Assembly: GCF_900115635.1 (NCBI RefSeq) | Contig: NZ_FOXE01000013.1 | Span: forward strand, 23,899-87,898 | Length of the DNA stretch: 64,000 nucleotides | Reading direction: 5' to 3' | From: Oscillibacter sp. PC13 | GTDB taxonomy: Bacteria; Bacillota; Clostridia; Oscillospirales; Oscillospiraceae | Shown here: in pieces, positions 50,431-59,356 of the stretch | How positions within the stretch are numbered: the first letter of the stretch is position 1 | Layout: each line of letters begins with the position of its first letter | Made by a program: the position numbers and the translations under genes | Notes under the pieces: model-generated | The model's database searches: none | What the model saw: only the letters and a program-made list of their open reading frames with translations | Told to the model about the DNA's origin: nothing

Positions 50431-50460
50431 TTGACTTGTACGGGCGAAAACGGATATACT
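50431..50460 (+). promoter_or_regulatory. Promoter of the mocA-like gene
   Basis: TTGACT, 18 bases, TATACT, 28 bases before the ATG at 50489. A GCCCG...CGGGC inverted repeat (50423-50445) overlaps it and lies in the divergent gap to xdhA. Confidence 0.65.
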
Positions 50461-50488
50461 AAGTAAATAGAAAACGAGGTGATCTCAC

Positions 50489-51082
50489 ATGAGACAAGCA
50501 TTAAAATTAGGCTGCGTCATCATGGCCGCCGGGAATGCAAAACGGTTTGGGGAAAACAAGCTGGCAGCTCAACTGGATGGCAGCTCTTTGATTCTCCGGA
50601 CCCTGGAGGCTGTTCCGGCAGAACAGTTTCGTGCTGTAGCTGTTGTAACGCAATATCCAGAAATCATCCACCTCGCAAAGGATTTTCACTTTACAGCTAT
50701 TCATAACGTCAATCCAGAGTATGGAATCAGTCACACAATCGAACTGGGGCTGACTGAACTGCACGACTGCGACGGAGTGATGTTTTTGGTGTCTGATCAG
50801 CCGCTTTTAAGGCGTAAAAGTGTGGAGGCACTGGCAAAGCTCTGGAAGTCCCAGCCCGACCGGATCGCCGCCCTTGGTCATGGCGGTGTGCGGGGGAATC
50901 CCTGTGTATTCCCGTCCTGTCTGTTTCCAGAGCTGCTGGCACTGACAGAGGACCATGGTGGCAATACGGTTATCCGGCGGCACGAAGATCTGTTGACAAT
51001 ACTGGAGGTGGACGCCGCAGAGCTGCACGATGTGGACACCGCGGAAGCTCTGGCAGAACTGTGCGCGGAGACGTCTCCATGA
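50489..51082 (+). CDS. mocA: MobA/MocA-like nucleotidyltransferase
   Basis: A 197-residue NTP-transferase: [22 protein letters not shown] for nucleotide binding, [15 protein letters not shown] and [14 protein letters not shown]. MocA attaches CMP to the molybdopterin cofactor for xanthine-dehydrogenase-family enzymes; its divergent position between two such enzymes fits this role. It overlaps the next small gene (ATGA). Confidence 0.88.
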   Translation: MRQALKLGCVIMAAGNAKRFGENKLAAQLDGSSLILRTLEAVPAEQFRAVAVVTQYPEIIHLAKDFHFTAIHNVNPEYGISHTIELGLTELHDCDGVMFLVSDQPLLRRKSVEALAKLWKSQPDRIAALGHGGVRGNPCVFPSCLFPELLALTEDHGGNTVIRRHEDLLTILEVDAAELHDVDTAEALAELCAETSP

Positions 51083-51348
51083 ATCCGGTGGTTTACCGTT
51101 TTGACGCCAGGATCCGAAAGGTATCGGACGTTGATGGAGCCTATGTAGAAATTCCATTTGATGTGCGGGAGGTTTTTGGCAAGGGTCGGGTCAAGGTTCA
51201 TGCTACCTTTGACGGCATTCCCTATGACGGAAGTCTGGTCCGAATGGGCACACCCGGGCACATTTTAGGGCTGCGGAAGGACATCCGAGCAAAGATTGGA
51301 AAGCAGCCCGGCGAAATGGTGGCTGTTACCGTGCAAGAGCGGGAATAA
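51079..51348 (+). CDS. DUF1905-domain protein
   Basis: An 89-residue beta-barrel-like protein ([53 protein letters not shown]), the DUF1905 family of unknown function. It starts within the mocA stop codon, so the pair is co-translated. A terminator follows directly. Confidence 0.87.
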   Translation: MNPVVYRFDARIRKVSDVDGAYVEIPFDVREVFGKGRVKVHATFDGIPYDGSLVRMGTPGHILGLRKDIRAKIGKQPGEMVAVTVQERE

Positions 51349-51350
51349 GC

Positions 51351-51387
51351 AGGCGGCTGCCGCGAAGACGCGGCGGCTGCCTTTTGC
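51351..51387 (+). terminator. Terminator after mocA-DUF1905
   Basis: A 14-base stem with two G-T pairs and an AAGA loop, followed by TTTTGCTTT, just after the stop codon. Confidence 0.8.
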
Positions 51388-51494
51388 TTTGTGCGGGAAA
51401 ACCCTTTCAGACGTCCGAAAACTGGCACCATCACTCACAGTGGCTTGTAAATACGCCTACGGGTTTTACGCCGCTTCTCCCTGGATGGGGGAGA

Positions 51495-54044
51495 TCACTT
51501 CCGGGTGTAGGGCGTACCCTCCAGCGGAAGGCTGGTGCGGAATTTTCCGTCGTAGCGGTAATAGGCGTCGGCAATGGCAGGGGCGGTGGGAATAGAGGTG
51601 ATCTCTCCAATGCCGATGGCTCCGCAGGCCACGTTCAGCCCCTTCTTCTCCACAATCACGGGAGTAATCTCTGGAATCTGATTGGCTCGGAATAAGCCCA
51701 GGGTTCCGTATTTCGCAGTCGGTTTACAATTTTCCAGCGGGTACCGCTCCGTCAGGGCAAAGCCCATGGACATCACCACACCACCTTCAATCTGCCCCTC
51801 GACGGAGGTCGGGTTCACCGCCTTGCCCACATCATGGGCCGCGACGATACGCGCAATTTGCCCCTCTTCATTCAGGATGCACAGCTGTGTGGCATAACCG
51901 TAGGCGATGTGGCTGACCGGATTTGGCACCGGTGCGCCCAACGGATCTGTTTTTCCAAGGTATTCCCCATAAAACTCTTGTCCGTTCAGCACTGTCAAGT
52001 CTTTTCCCTTTAATGCTTTTTTCAAATCCTGACAGGCCCGGCGGCAGGCCTCACCCGTAAACAGCGTCTGCCGGGAGCCGGAGGTAGTGCCGGAATCCGG
52101 TGCGCAATATGTGTTGGAGCGCTCGTAAATCACCTTTTCCCGGGCAATGCCCGTCTCCCCGCAGACCATCTGCGTGAGGACCGTGCCCAGGCCCTGTCCG
52201 ATACAGGAGGCACCGGCGAAAATATGGACGGCACCCTCTTCAATCACCAGCCGGACCCGGCCGGTATCCGGAATACCCACACCCACCCCCGCGTTTTTCA
52301 TGGCGCAGGCAAGGCCGGCGTATTTTGCCGCGTCATAATAGGGCTTGATTGCCTCCAGTGTCTCCACAAGGCCTGTGGATTCATCCACAATCTGGCCGTT
52401 AGGCAGCTCCTGACCGGGGCGGATGGCATTGCGGTAACGGATTTCCCATGGGGAAATGCCCACAATGTCCGCCATCTGGTTCAGCAGGCTCTCAATACAG
52501 AAACAGGTCTGAGTCACGCCGAAGCCCCGGAATGCTCCCGCGGGGGGATTATTCGTATAGTACGCCCAGCCGTCAATCTCAAAATTCTGATAGTTATAGG
52601 GGCCTGCAGCATGGGTGCAGGCCCGTTCCAACACTGGGCCGCCCAGGGAGGCATATGCCCCCGTATCTGCAATCACCTCAGCAGCTACGCCCTGGATGAT
52701 GCCGTTTTCGTCGCAGCCCAGGGAGAATTCCATCTCCATCGGGTGACGCTTGGGGTGAATCAAAATACTCTCCTGCCGGGTGAGCTTCACCTTGACGGGG
52801 CGCTTAACAAGATAGGCGATCAGAGCAGCGTGATGCTGGACCGTCACGTCCTCCTTACCGCCGAAGCCGCCGCCCACCAGACAGTTGCGAACCTTCACCT
52901 GCTCGGCAGGCAGACCCAGCATCCCCATGATTTCGTGCTGCGTATCATAGGACCCCTGATCGGTGGAGAGCACCATCACGCCGTCCCCATCCGGATAGGC
53001 CACGGCACACTCCGGCTCCAGGAAAGCATGCTCCGTCCAGGGCGTTGAAAAGCGCTGGGTCAAAACGTGCGCCGATTTGGCAATGGCCTCCGCCGGGTTT
53101 CCCCGCTGAATGTGCTTGTGAGCCAGAAGGTTGCCGGATCGATGTACCAGCGGGGCATCCGGAGCCATGGCTTCCCGGGGACTGCGAACCATAGGGAGCT
53201 CCTCATAGTCCACCCTCACCAGGCTCTTGGCCTGAGCCAAGATCTCCGGCGTCTCAGCAGCTACCAGGCAAATGGCATCCCCCAGATAGTGGGTAATGTC
53301 CCCCACGGCAATCATAGTATCCCAGTCCTTTGCCAGATGTCCCACCTTATTTTGCCCCGGAATATCGGCGGCAGTGAGTACGCAGGCCACTCCCGGCAGT
53401 GCTTTGGCCTCCTCGGTGTGAATAGCCAGCACCCGGGCGCGGGGATATTCTGATCGGACGGCGCTTCCATAGAGCATGCCGTCCAGGTAGATATCATCCG
53501 GATACTGGCCTTCTCCCGTCACCTTCTCCCGGACGTCCACCCGGGGAACCCGCTGGCCCAAGGACCAGTCCGTGGGCGGCGCAGGCACCTCGCCGGTGCG
53601 GAAAACCTCCGCTGCCAGCAGGATGGCATCAATAATTTTTACATACCCGGTGCAACGGCAGATGTTGTTGCGGATGGCATAGGCCGCCTCCTCCCGGGTT
53701 GGATGCAGGTTCGTATCCAGCAGGGCCTTGGCGCACATGACCATGCCCGGGATGCAGAAGCCGCACTGCACGGCCCCGGCCGTGCCGAAGGCATACGTAT
53801 AGACGTCCTTTTCAAAGTCCGTCAGCCCCTCCACGGTCAGAATACGCTTTCCCTCCAGCTTATCGGTCTGGGGAATACAGGCACGGGTCGGCTTCCCGTC
53901 AATCAACACTGTACAGGTACCGCAGGCTCCCTCGCTGCAGCCATCCTTCACACTGGTGAGGCCCAGTTCGTCCCGCAGATAACGGATCAGCTTCTGATTG
54001 CGTTCAACAGTGACGGTCCCGCCGTTTACGGCGAATGTTGACAT
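51495..54044 (-). CDS. Selenium-dependent-type xanthine dehydrogenase, fused 2Fe-2S/Mo protein
   Basis: An 849-residue protein. Residues ~1-155 form the 2Fe-2S domain (CSEGACGTC, CGFCIPG, CRCTGY), the rest the molybdopterin domains (VGGGFGGKED, GAFRGFGVTQ with the active-site Arg, and GAIGIGEITS for the catalytic Glu). No FAD domain is present. This fused layout and length fit the selenium-dependent molybdenum hydroxylase family, whose Mo site carries labile selenium. ATG has GGAGGAG; a longer frame has no support. Confidence 0.87.
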   Translation of the reverse strand: MSTFAVNGGTVTVERNQKLIRYLRDELGLTSVKDGCSEGACGTCTVLIDGKPTRACIPQTDKLEGKRILTVEGLTDFEKDVYTYAFGTAGAVQCGFCIPGMVMCAKALLDTNLHPTREEAAYAIRNNICRCTGYVKIIDAILLAAEVFRTGEVPAPPTDWSLGQRVPRVDVREKVTGEGQYPDDIYLDGMLYGSAVRSEYPRARVLAIHTEEAKALPGVACVLTAADIPGQNKVGHLAKDWDTMIAVGDITHYLGDAICLVAAETPEILAQAKSLVRVDYEELPMVRSPREAMAPDAPLVHRSGNLLAHKHIQRGNPAEAIAKSAHVLTQRFSTPWTEHAFLEPECAVAYPDGDGVMVLSTDQGSYDTQHEIMGMLGLPAEQVKVRNCLVGGGFGGKEDVTVQHHAALIAYLVKRPVKVKLTRQESILIHPKRHPMEMEFSLGCDENGIIQGVAAEVIADTGAYASLGGPVLERACTHAAGPYNYQNFEIDGWAYYTNNPPAGAFRGFGVTQTCFCIESLLNQMADIVGISPWEIRYRNAIRPGQELPNGQIVDESTGLVETLEAIKPYYDAAKYAGLACAMKNAGVGVGIPDTGRVRLVIEEGAVHIFAGASCIGQGLGTVLTQMVCGETGIAREKVIYERSNTYCAPDSGTTSGSRQTLFTGEACRRACQDLKKALKGKDLTVLNGQEFYGEYLGKTDPLGAPVPNPVSHIAYGYATQLCILNEEGQIARIVAAHDVGKAVNPTSVEGQIEGGVVMSMGFALTERYPLENCKPTAKYGTLGLFRANQIPEITPVIVEKKGLNVACGAIGIGEITSIPTAPAIADAYYRYDGKFRTSLPLEGTPYTRK

Positions 54045-54108
54045 GATGAACTCCTCCTCCACATCCGTGCCCGCTCCCGGTCCCACGGCCTTGAATCGTT
54101 GTTTTCCA

Positions 54109-54124
54109 GAAAGGTCGACCTTTC
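54109..54124. promoter_or_regulatory. Perfect palindrome after the Se-XDH promoter
   Basis: GAAAGGTCGACCTTTC, 16 bases, fully self-complementary, 12 bases beyond the -10 and 65 bases before the ATG. Its position fits an operator in the early transcribed region. Confidence 0.5.
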
Positions 54125-54135
54125 CGCTTAGCTTC

Positions 54136-54164
54136 ATTATACAATACTTTGCTACCTGCTGCAA
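54136..54164 (-). promoter_or_regulatory. Promoter of the Se-XDH-type gene
   Basis: On the minus strand TTGCAG, 17 bases, TATAAT (54141-54136). It lies between the thiamine pyrophosphokinase stop and the hydroxylase start. Confidence 0.75.
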
Positions 54165-54188
54165 CTGTACTTTGGCCGGTTCGCTATT

Positions 54189-54845
54189 CTATCTGACAGA
54201 TAGCGGTCTCTTGCTTTCCAACGGCGGAAGCTCCCAGCCTACCACAAGCACGCCGCAGCGGACGGCAACACGCGCCGTCTCCTCCAGAATGTGATTGCTG
54301 ACCCCAATGGGAAACTCCGGCGTCAGCACGGCATCCTGCAGCGGATACTGAACCCCGCTCTCCTCCACGCCGTCGGCCCGGTCTCCCAGGCAAAACACAG
54401 ACAGCAATCCCCATTCCACTGTTTTCTTTACAGTAATTGATTCGTCTTCAATGACTGTCCAGCAGAAATCGTCGTCAAACAAAAAGCCCTTTGCGCCCCG
54501 GCGCCGGAGGTACAGTAGGGACTGGAGGTTTGCCAGAGTGTGATCCAGCCGTTTACCCCCGGTTCCTCCGTAAAGGAAAAACTCTGTACAGCCATGCTCC
54601 AGACCGGTCTTGATGGCCAACATAGTATCCGTATCATCCTTTTCCACCGGTGAGCGGTGGATATTGGAAAAATCCACCGGCTGCTCCATAGAGTCAAAAT
54701 CACCCAGCAGAAGATCCGGAACGATGCTGTTTTTCTGGCAGGTCCGGTAGCCTGCGTCAGCGGCAATGACAAAATCTCCCGGTTCGCCGGGGCGCTCCCG
54801 CAGACCGAAAAAGGTCCCGGCAGCAAAAATAAAACAGCGCTTCAC
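54189..54845 (-). CDS. thiN: Thiamine pyrophosphokinase
   Basis: A 218-residue TPK that converts thiamine to TPP: VIAADAGYRTCQKNSIVPDLLLGDFDS, KDDTDTMLAIKTGLE and YGGTGGKRLDHTLAN are diagnostic. Start is GTG at 54845 with AAAGGAGA upstream, preferred to an ATG 11 codons earlier. It works with the thiamine precursor operon at 57.5-61 kb but is not under the same riboswitch. Confidence 0.93.
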   Translation of the reverse strand: MKRCFIFAAGTFFGLRERPGEPGDFVIAADAGYRTCQKNSIVPDLLLGDFDSMEQPVDFSNIHRSPVEKDDTDTMLAIKTGLEHGCTEFFLYGGTGGKRLDHTLANLQSLLYLRRRGAKGFLFDDDFCWTVIEDESITVKKTVEWGLLSVFCLGDRADGVEESGVQYPLQDAVLTPEFPIGVSNHILEETARVAVRCGVLVVGWELPPLESKRPLSVR

Positions 54846-54965
54846 AGGAAAGTCTCCTTTGATAGCAGTATTTTTCACAGTTTACCATATTTCTTGTCAG
54901 ATGACAAACAGAAGTTCCGGGCAAGTGACGGCCCGCCCGGGGTTCTCCCAGGCGGGCCACTTGGT

Positions 54966-55139
54966 TCATTGGATATGCTCCTCACAAAAATTGTCCAGCA
55001 CACGGAACCCCATCTCTCCCGGTGCTGCCACCGGAAAAGTGGCAATGGTCACCGGATCAAACGCCGGACAGAGGCGTTTTTCCGGTTCAAGCCGCAAAAC
55101 CGGCGTTTGCGTGGGCTGGTCATTGCTTGCCCTCGGCAT
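54966..55139 (-). CDS. Short open frame of unknown status
   Basis: A 57-codon frame (MPRASNDQPTQTP... to CEEHIQ) on the minus strand with a GGGGTG-type site before the ATG. It contains a Pro/Phe-rich block but I recognise no family. It is the third of three overlapping short frames in the 350-base gap between trkA and thiN and could equally be a remnant of a decayed gene. Confidence 0.3.
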   Translation of the reverse strand: MPRASNDQPTQTPVLRLEPEKRLCPAFDPVTIATFPVAAPGEMGFRVLDNFCEEHIQ

Positions 55140-55316
55140 AGAAATCACCCCTATGCCAGTCTGGCCGATCCGGGAGCAAATCATGCAGAAGCGCGGCGGC
55201 TTTCATCTGAATTCACATCTCTGGATTCTGTGCCAGAAGCCGCGTGCAGCCCATTCCGGCAGGGCACGCGCATGGCGCAGCATTCCCGCCGTCCTGTTCC
55301 GCAGATGTCGTTGCGC

Positions 55317-55967
55317 TCAGACCTGATCCATCAGCCGAAGTCCTGCGTCCTTGTTTCCGGCGACAATCAAATGTGTATCCGGCTGAAAACGGTATTCCGG
55401 GTCCAGCAGCGGTTCGATCTCATCCCCCTGCTTGATCCCCAGAATATTGACGTTATACCGGCGGCGGACATCGATTTCCGCCGCTGTCTTTCCCGCCCAG
55501 TCTGTTGGGGTTTCAATCTCAAACACCGCATACTTGGGCGTCAATTCAAAGTATTCAAAGGCATTGCGGGCGGAAAAGCGCATCGCCACCCGGAAGGCCA
55601 TATCCATTTCCGTGTGAATTACATGGTCCGCTCCAATTTTTTTCAGAAACTTGATCTGTTTTTCCCGATCCGCCCTGGCAACCACGCATTTTGCCCCCAG
55701 ATCCTTCAGTGCGGCTGTAACCTCCAGCGAACACTGAAAATCGTCGCGGACACAGACAAAGCATACATCGAAATTCCCAACCCCCAGAGAGGCAAGCATC
55801 TGTTCGTCCTGGCAGTCTCCCACACAGGCGGCCGTGGCAATGCTGGCCAAAGGCGCTACCCGCTCCTCTTCCCGGTCCACTACCATCACCTCATTGCCAA
55901 GCTCCATCAGGCGGGTGGTGAGGTGCCGCCCAAACCGGCCAAGCCCGATGACCAAAAAAGATTTCAT
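55317..55967 (-). CDS. trkA: TrkA/KtrA-type potassium channel regulatory subunit
   Basis: A 216-residue RCK protein: NAD/ATP-binding Rossmann start FLVIGLGRFGRHLTTRL, VDREEERV, VGDCQDEQML, then a C-terminal TrkA_C domain. It gates the TrkH-type pore encoded 16 bases upstream on the same strand. GGGGGAG precedes the ATG. Confidence 0.94.
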   Translation of the reverse strand: MKSFLVIGLGRFGRHLTTRLMELGNEVMVVDREEERVAPLASIATAACVGDCQDEQMLASLGVGNFDVCFVCVRDDFQCSLEVTAALKDLGAKCVVARADREKQIKFLKKIGADHVIHTEMDMAFRVAMRFSARNAFEYFELTPKYAVFEIETPTDWAGKTAAEIDVRRRYNVNILGIKQGDEIEPLLDPEYRFQPDTHLIVAGNKDAGLRLMDQV

Positions 55968-55983
55968 TTCGCACACTCCCCCT

Positions 55984-57312
55984 TTAACCAATTAAAATCT
56001 TCTCCGGAATGTTCCGTAGCTTTGGCACCGGCCGATCCGGCGTCACCGCTGCTGCCACAGACATACTGCCCACCCGGCCCACAAACATCAGCAGAATCAC
56101 CGCTATCCTGCTGGCCACCGGCAATTGAGGTGTAATTCCCCGGGTCAGGCCCACAGTACCGATGGCAGAGATAGCCTCGAACAGGGCGTCATCCAGGGAG
56201 ATTCCCTGCAGGCACAGCACCATATAGCCCAGCATACAGACCATGGCATAGAGACTGACGGAGGTAAACGCCCTGCGCACCGTGCCGTTATCCAGACGGC
56301 GGCGGAATACATTGATATCCTCCTGCCGCCGGATGTGCGCCGCCGCACAGAGCACTACCACCGCAAAGGTATTGACCTTGATGCCCCCGCCGGTGGAGCC
56401 GGATCCCGCGCCGATAAACATCAAAATCATCGTCAGAAGGGTCCCGCTCTCACTGAGCGCGGTTAAATCCACCGTATTGAATCCTGCCGTCCGCGGTGTC
56501 ACGGACTGGAAGGCCGCCATCAGCAGCTTCTGTCCGGCAGAACGGCCCGCAAAGGCACAATCTCCTTCCAGCAGGTAGAACGCCAGGGTGCCCATGAGAA
56601 ACAATGCCCAAGTCCCGGTCAGAACAATTTTGCTGTGAAGTCTGTACCGGCGGAAACGTACTCCATGCGTGATCACATCATCCCACACCAAAAAGCCCAG
56701 ACCGCCCGACAGAATCAGCGCCATCAGCACCAGATTCAGCAGCGGCTCCCCTGCCGCTCCTGTCAGGGAGGCGCCGGTTCCCAGCAGATCGAAGCCGGCA
56801 TTGCAAAAGGCAGAGACCGCATGAAACACCCCCATCCAGATCCCCCGCAGCACACCGTACCGCGGGATAAACCAGAATGAAAGCAAAACTGCGCCGCCCC
56901 CCTCACACACAGCAGTGACCAGCAGCGCCCGGCGGGTCAGCCGTACTACGCCGCCCACCTGCAGCGCGCCTATCGTGTCCATCAAAACGGAGCGCTGGTG
57001 CAGGCCGATACGCCGGTGCAGCAGAAAGGCGGCCAGAATGGACACCGTCATCAGGCTGAGTCCGCCGATTTGGATCAGCACCAGCAAAACCGCCTGACCG
57101 AACAGGGTGAATTGGGTAAAGGTATCATACAGCACCAGGCCTGTGACACAAGAGGCGGAGGCCGAGGTAAACAGTGCATCCAGGAAGGGCAACGGATACC
57201 CGCTTCTGGAGGAGACAGGCAGCATCAGCAGCAGCGCCCCTGTCAAAATCAGGCCGGCAAAGCTGACAGCCAGCGTTTGCACGGCATTCAGTTGAAAACG
57301 GCGACGATTCAT
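55984..57312 (-). CDS. trkH: TrkH/KtrB-type potassium uptake channel
   Basis: A 442-residue membrane protein with four M1-P-M2-like repeats and selectivity-filter-like motifs (SASASCVTGLV, NAGFDLLG, TPRTAGFNTVDL, SAIGTVGLTRG). It takes up K+ with TrkA. ACAGGAGG precedes the ATG. First in the trkH-trkA unit. Confidence 0.94.
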   Translation of the reverse strand: MNRRRFQLNAVQTLAVSFAGLILTGALLLMLPVSSRSGYPLPFLDALFTSASASCVTGLVLYDTFTQFTLFGQAVLLVLIQIGGLSLMTVSILAAFLLHRRIGLHQRSVLMDTIGALQVGGVVRLTRRALLVTAVCEGGGAVLLSFWFIPRYGVLRGIWMGVFHAVSAFCNAGFDLLGTGASLTGAAGEPLLNLVLMALILSGGLGFLVWDDVITHGVRFRRYRLHSKIVLTGTWALFLMGTLAFYLLEGDCAFAGRSAGQKLLMAAFQSVTPRTAGFNTVDLTALSESGTLLTMILMFIGAGSGSTGGGIKVNTFAVVVLCAAAHIRRQEDINVFRRRLDNGTVRRAFTSVSLYAMVCMLGYMVLCLQGISLDDALFEAISAIGTVGLTRGITPQLPVASRIAVILLMFVGRVGSMSVAAAVTPDRPVPKLRNIPEKILIG

Positions 57313-57433
57313 GAAATCCTCCTGTGCCGGCAGGCAGCTGCTCTCAATTTCCGATACCAGATGTGCTTATCTTACCACGGAGCAGCGCGAACATACAAGA
57401 GATGTTTCTCCGTTTTCTCCCACTGGCACAAAG

Positions 57434-57465
57434 AAAGCTCCCGGAAGATCAACTCCGGGAGCTTT
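57434..57465. terminator. Terminator upstream of trkH, after thiY region
   Basis: AAAGCTCCCGGA / TCCGGGAGCTTT with an eight-base loop and TTTC tail on the minus strand, between the thiY stop at 57525 and the trkH start. Confidence 0.75.
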
Positions 57466-57524
57466 CCTTAAAAAAACAGGCACCCGGCAGAACCGGAAAT
57501 CATCCCATTTCCTGTGCGGGGCGA

Positions 57525-58544
57525 TCAGAACTCCAGGTTAACCCGCACATCATCCAGGCTGGGTGCCTCAGCAATCAGCCCCTGGGCCAGCATCCACTCC
57601 ATATTTTCCTGCCAGCAGGCATCGGTCTGGGACAGGAAGGCCGCATCACTGGTCTCCATCAGAGGCAGCAGCGTTTCCATGCTCTTGCGCTCCACAGTCT
57701 CTGACAAGGGGAAGTTCTCTGCATTCTGGTTATCCAGCAGAATTTGAAGCGCTTCCTCAGGGTTGGCCTGCATATCATCAAAGCCCTTGGCGCAGGCCCG
57801 CAGGAAGGACTTCAGCGTGTCGGCATCATGTTCGATTGCATCGTCGTTGGCCAGAAAAACCCCCTCATAATAAGTGGGAACACCGTAATCGTCCAGATCG
57901 AACCAGTTGACGGCAAAGCCCTCTTCCTCCATCTGGGGAACCTCGTGGTTTACAAGGCACCCAATGGTGGCGTCCACGTTTCCGGTGGTCATGGAACTCA
58001 TCAAGTCAAATCCTACATCCACCATCGTAACATCGCTGTAATCAGCACCCACGTTGTCCATGATGCTGCGAATCAGCGCCTCGGACAGCTCCGTGCCTGC
58101 ATACCCCACGGTCTTCCCCACCAGATCAGCTGGCGAGGTAATGTTTTTTTCCTTCAGGGACAGGATAATGTTCAGAGGGGCCTGCACCACGGCACCGATG
58201 GACTTCACAGGTACGTTCTGCTCTGCCCGGGCCTGAATGACATCCTGCTGATAATACAGGCCGATATCTGCTTTGCCGGCCGCCACCATCGAAATGGCGT
58301 CATTGGCGTTGGAGGGGAAGCGGATATTGACCTTCAGTCCCTCTTCAGCGAAGTACCCCTTATCGATGGCCTCGTACAAAAAGGCGTGCAAAGCATTGGG
58401 ATACCAGTCCAGCACCACATCCAGCTCCCGCAGTTCCTCCCCCTTATCTCCATCGCTGCCGGCAGCGGCATCATCGGATCCGCACCCGGCCAGCAGGGAC
58501 AGCATCAGCAGAGCGGATAACATAAGCGCAGTGAATCTTTTCAT
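57525..58544 (-). CDS. thiY: ThiY-like thiamine-precursor-binding lipoprotein
   Basis: A 339-residue NMT1-family solute-binding protein. Signal peptide with lipobox LLAGC (Cys ~21), then LDWYPNALHAFLYEAIDKGYF and NDAISMVAAGKADIGLYYQQD, typical of HMP/pyrimidine-precursor binders. Last gene of the TPP-riboswitch-controlled operon with ThiX and ThiZ. Ligand is inferred to be formyl-aminopyrimidine or HMP. Confidence 0.9.
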   Translation of the reverse strand: MKRFTALMLSALLMLSLLAGCGSDDAAAGSDGDKGEELRELDVVLDWYPNALHAFLYEAIDKGYFAEEGLKVNIRFPSNANDAISMVAAGKADIGLYYQQDVIQARAEQNVPVKSIGAVVQAPLNIILSLKEKNITSPADLVGKTVGYAGTELSEALIRSIMDNVGADYSDVTMVDVGFDLMSSMTTGNVDATIGCLVNHEVPQMEEEGFAVNWFDLDDYGVPTYYEGVFLANDDAIEHDADTLKSFLRACAKGFDDMQANPEEALQILLDNQNAENFPLSETVERKSMETLLPLMETSDAAFLSQTDACWQENMEWMLAQGLIAEAPSLDDVRVNLEF

Positions 58545-58600
58545 GATAAAACTCCATTCTTTTCTTAAAAATCTCTCTGTGGACTCTATGGAACAAGGTG

Positions 58601-59356
58601 TCAGGACTCGCCTCTCCATTTCACAACTTTATTTTCCAAAAGCCCCACCAGTGCCACCACCAGCATGGCCGCCGCACTCAGCAGGACAATGGGGGCAAAC
58701 ACGCCGGCGCCGTCCAGCTGGGTCATCATCCGGCGTGAGAAATAGCCAAGGCCGCTCTGCGAGCCCAACCACTCCCCGATTGCGGCGCCGATAATGCTCA
58801 TGGGGATGGCCATTTTAATGGCGGAGAAAAAGTACGGCAATGCGCATGGAATTTTAATTTTCAAAAAAATGTCCCATTTGGTGGCACCGTAAGTCGCCAG
58901 CAGCTCACTCATCTCCACCTTGGCAGAGCGAAAGCCGTCGCACACCGTAATGGTGATGGGAAAAAATGTGATGAGCACAGTCACCAGCACCTTGCTCCAG
59001 ATGCCATACCCGAACCACAGCACGAACAGCGGGGCAATCGCAGTCGTTGGGATGGTCTGAGAGGCTACCACCACCGGATACAAGCACTTTTGCAGCAGCG
59101 GGCTCCAGTCCATGGCCACTGCCAAGGCAAGGCCCAGTCCGATGGAAATCAGAAGGCCAATTCCGGTAACAGCCATAGTGGCGGGTAAGTGAACCGTGAA
59201 CAACGGCTCCCGCAGCTCCCAGAGGCGCTGGAGAATTTGGACAGGCGTTGGCAAAATGTAGGCGGCGTTCACCCGCATGGCCCCCAGCTGCCACAAAAAC
59301 AGCAGGAGGAACAGAAAAATCAGCGCCGGCAGGTTTCCCCGATTTGCTTTTTTCAT
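58601..59356 (-). CDS. thiX: ThiX-like ABC permease
   Basis: A 251-residue BPD-transporter permease with about six helices and the EAA-type loop (ATYGATKWDIFLKIKIPCALPYFFSAIK). It forms the channel of the precursor uptake system. Its start overlaps the thiZ stop (ATGA). Confidence 0.9.
   Translation of the reverse strand: MKKANRGNLPALIFLFLLLFLWQLGAMRVNAAYILPTPVQILQRLWELREPLFTVHLPATMAVTGIGLLISIGLGLALAVAMDWSPLLQKCLYPVVVASQTIPTTAIAPLFVLWFGYGIWSKVLVTVLITFFPITITVCDGFRSAKVEMSELLATYGATKWDIFLKIKIPCALPYFFSAIKMAIPMSIIGAAIGEWLGSQSGLGYFSRRMMTQLDGAGVFAPIVLLSAAAMLVVALVGLLENKVVKWRGES

Noticed and set aside
50423..50445. GCCCG...CGGGC inverted repeat in the xdhA-mocA gap as an operator
   Set aside because: Only five paired bases with a long loop; too weak to claim beyond mention at the promoter.
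51495..54044. Selenocysteine insertion in the hydroxylase
   Set aside because: The frame has no internal TGA and the selenium in this family is a labile cofactor ligand, not selenocysteine.
54657..56135. A 492-codon open frame on the plus strand
   Set aside because: It runs antisense to thiN and trkA, both well supported by motifs, and has the His/Pro/Arg-rich composition of a shadow frame.
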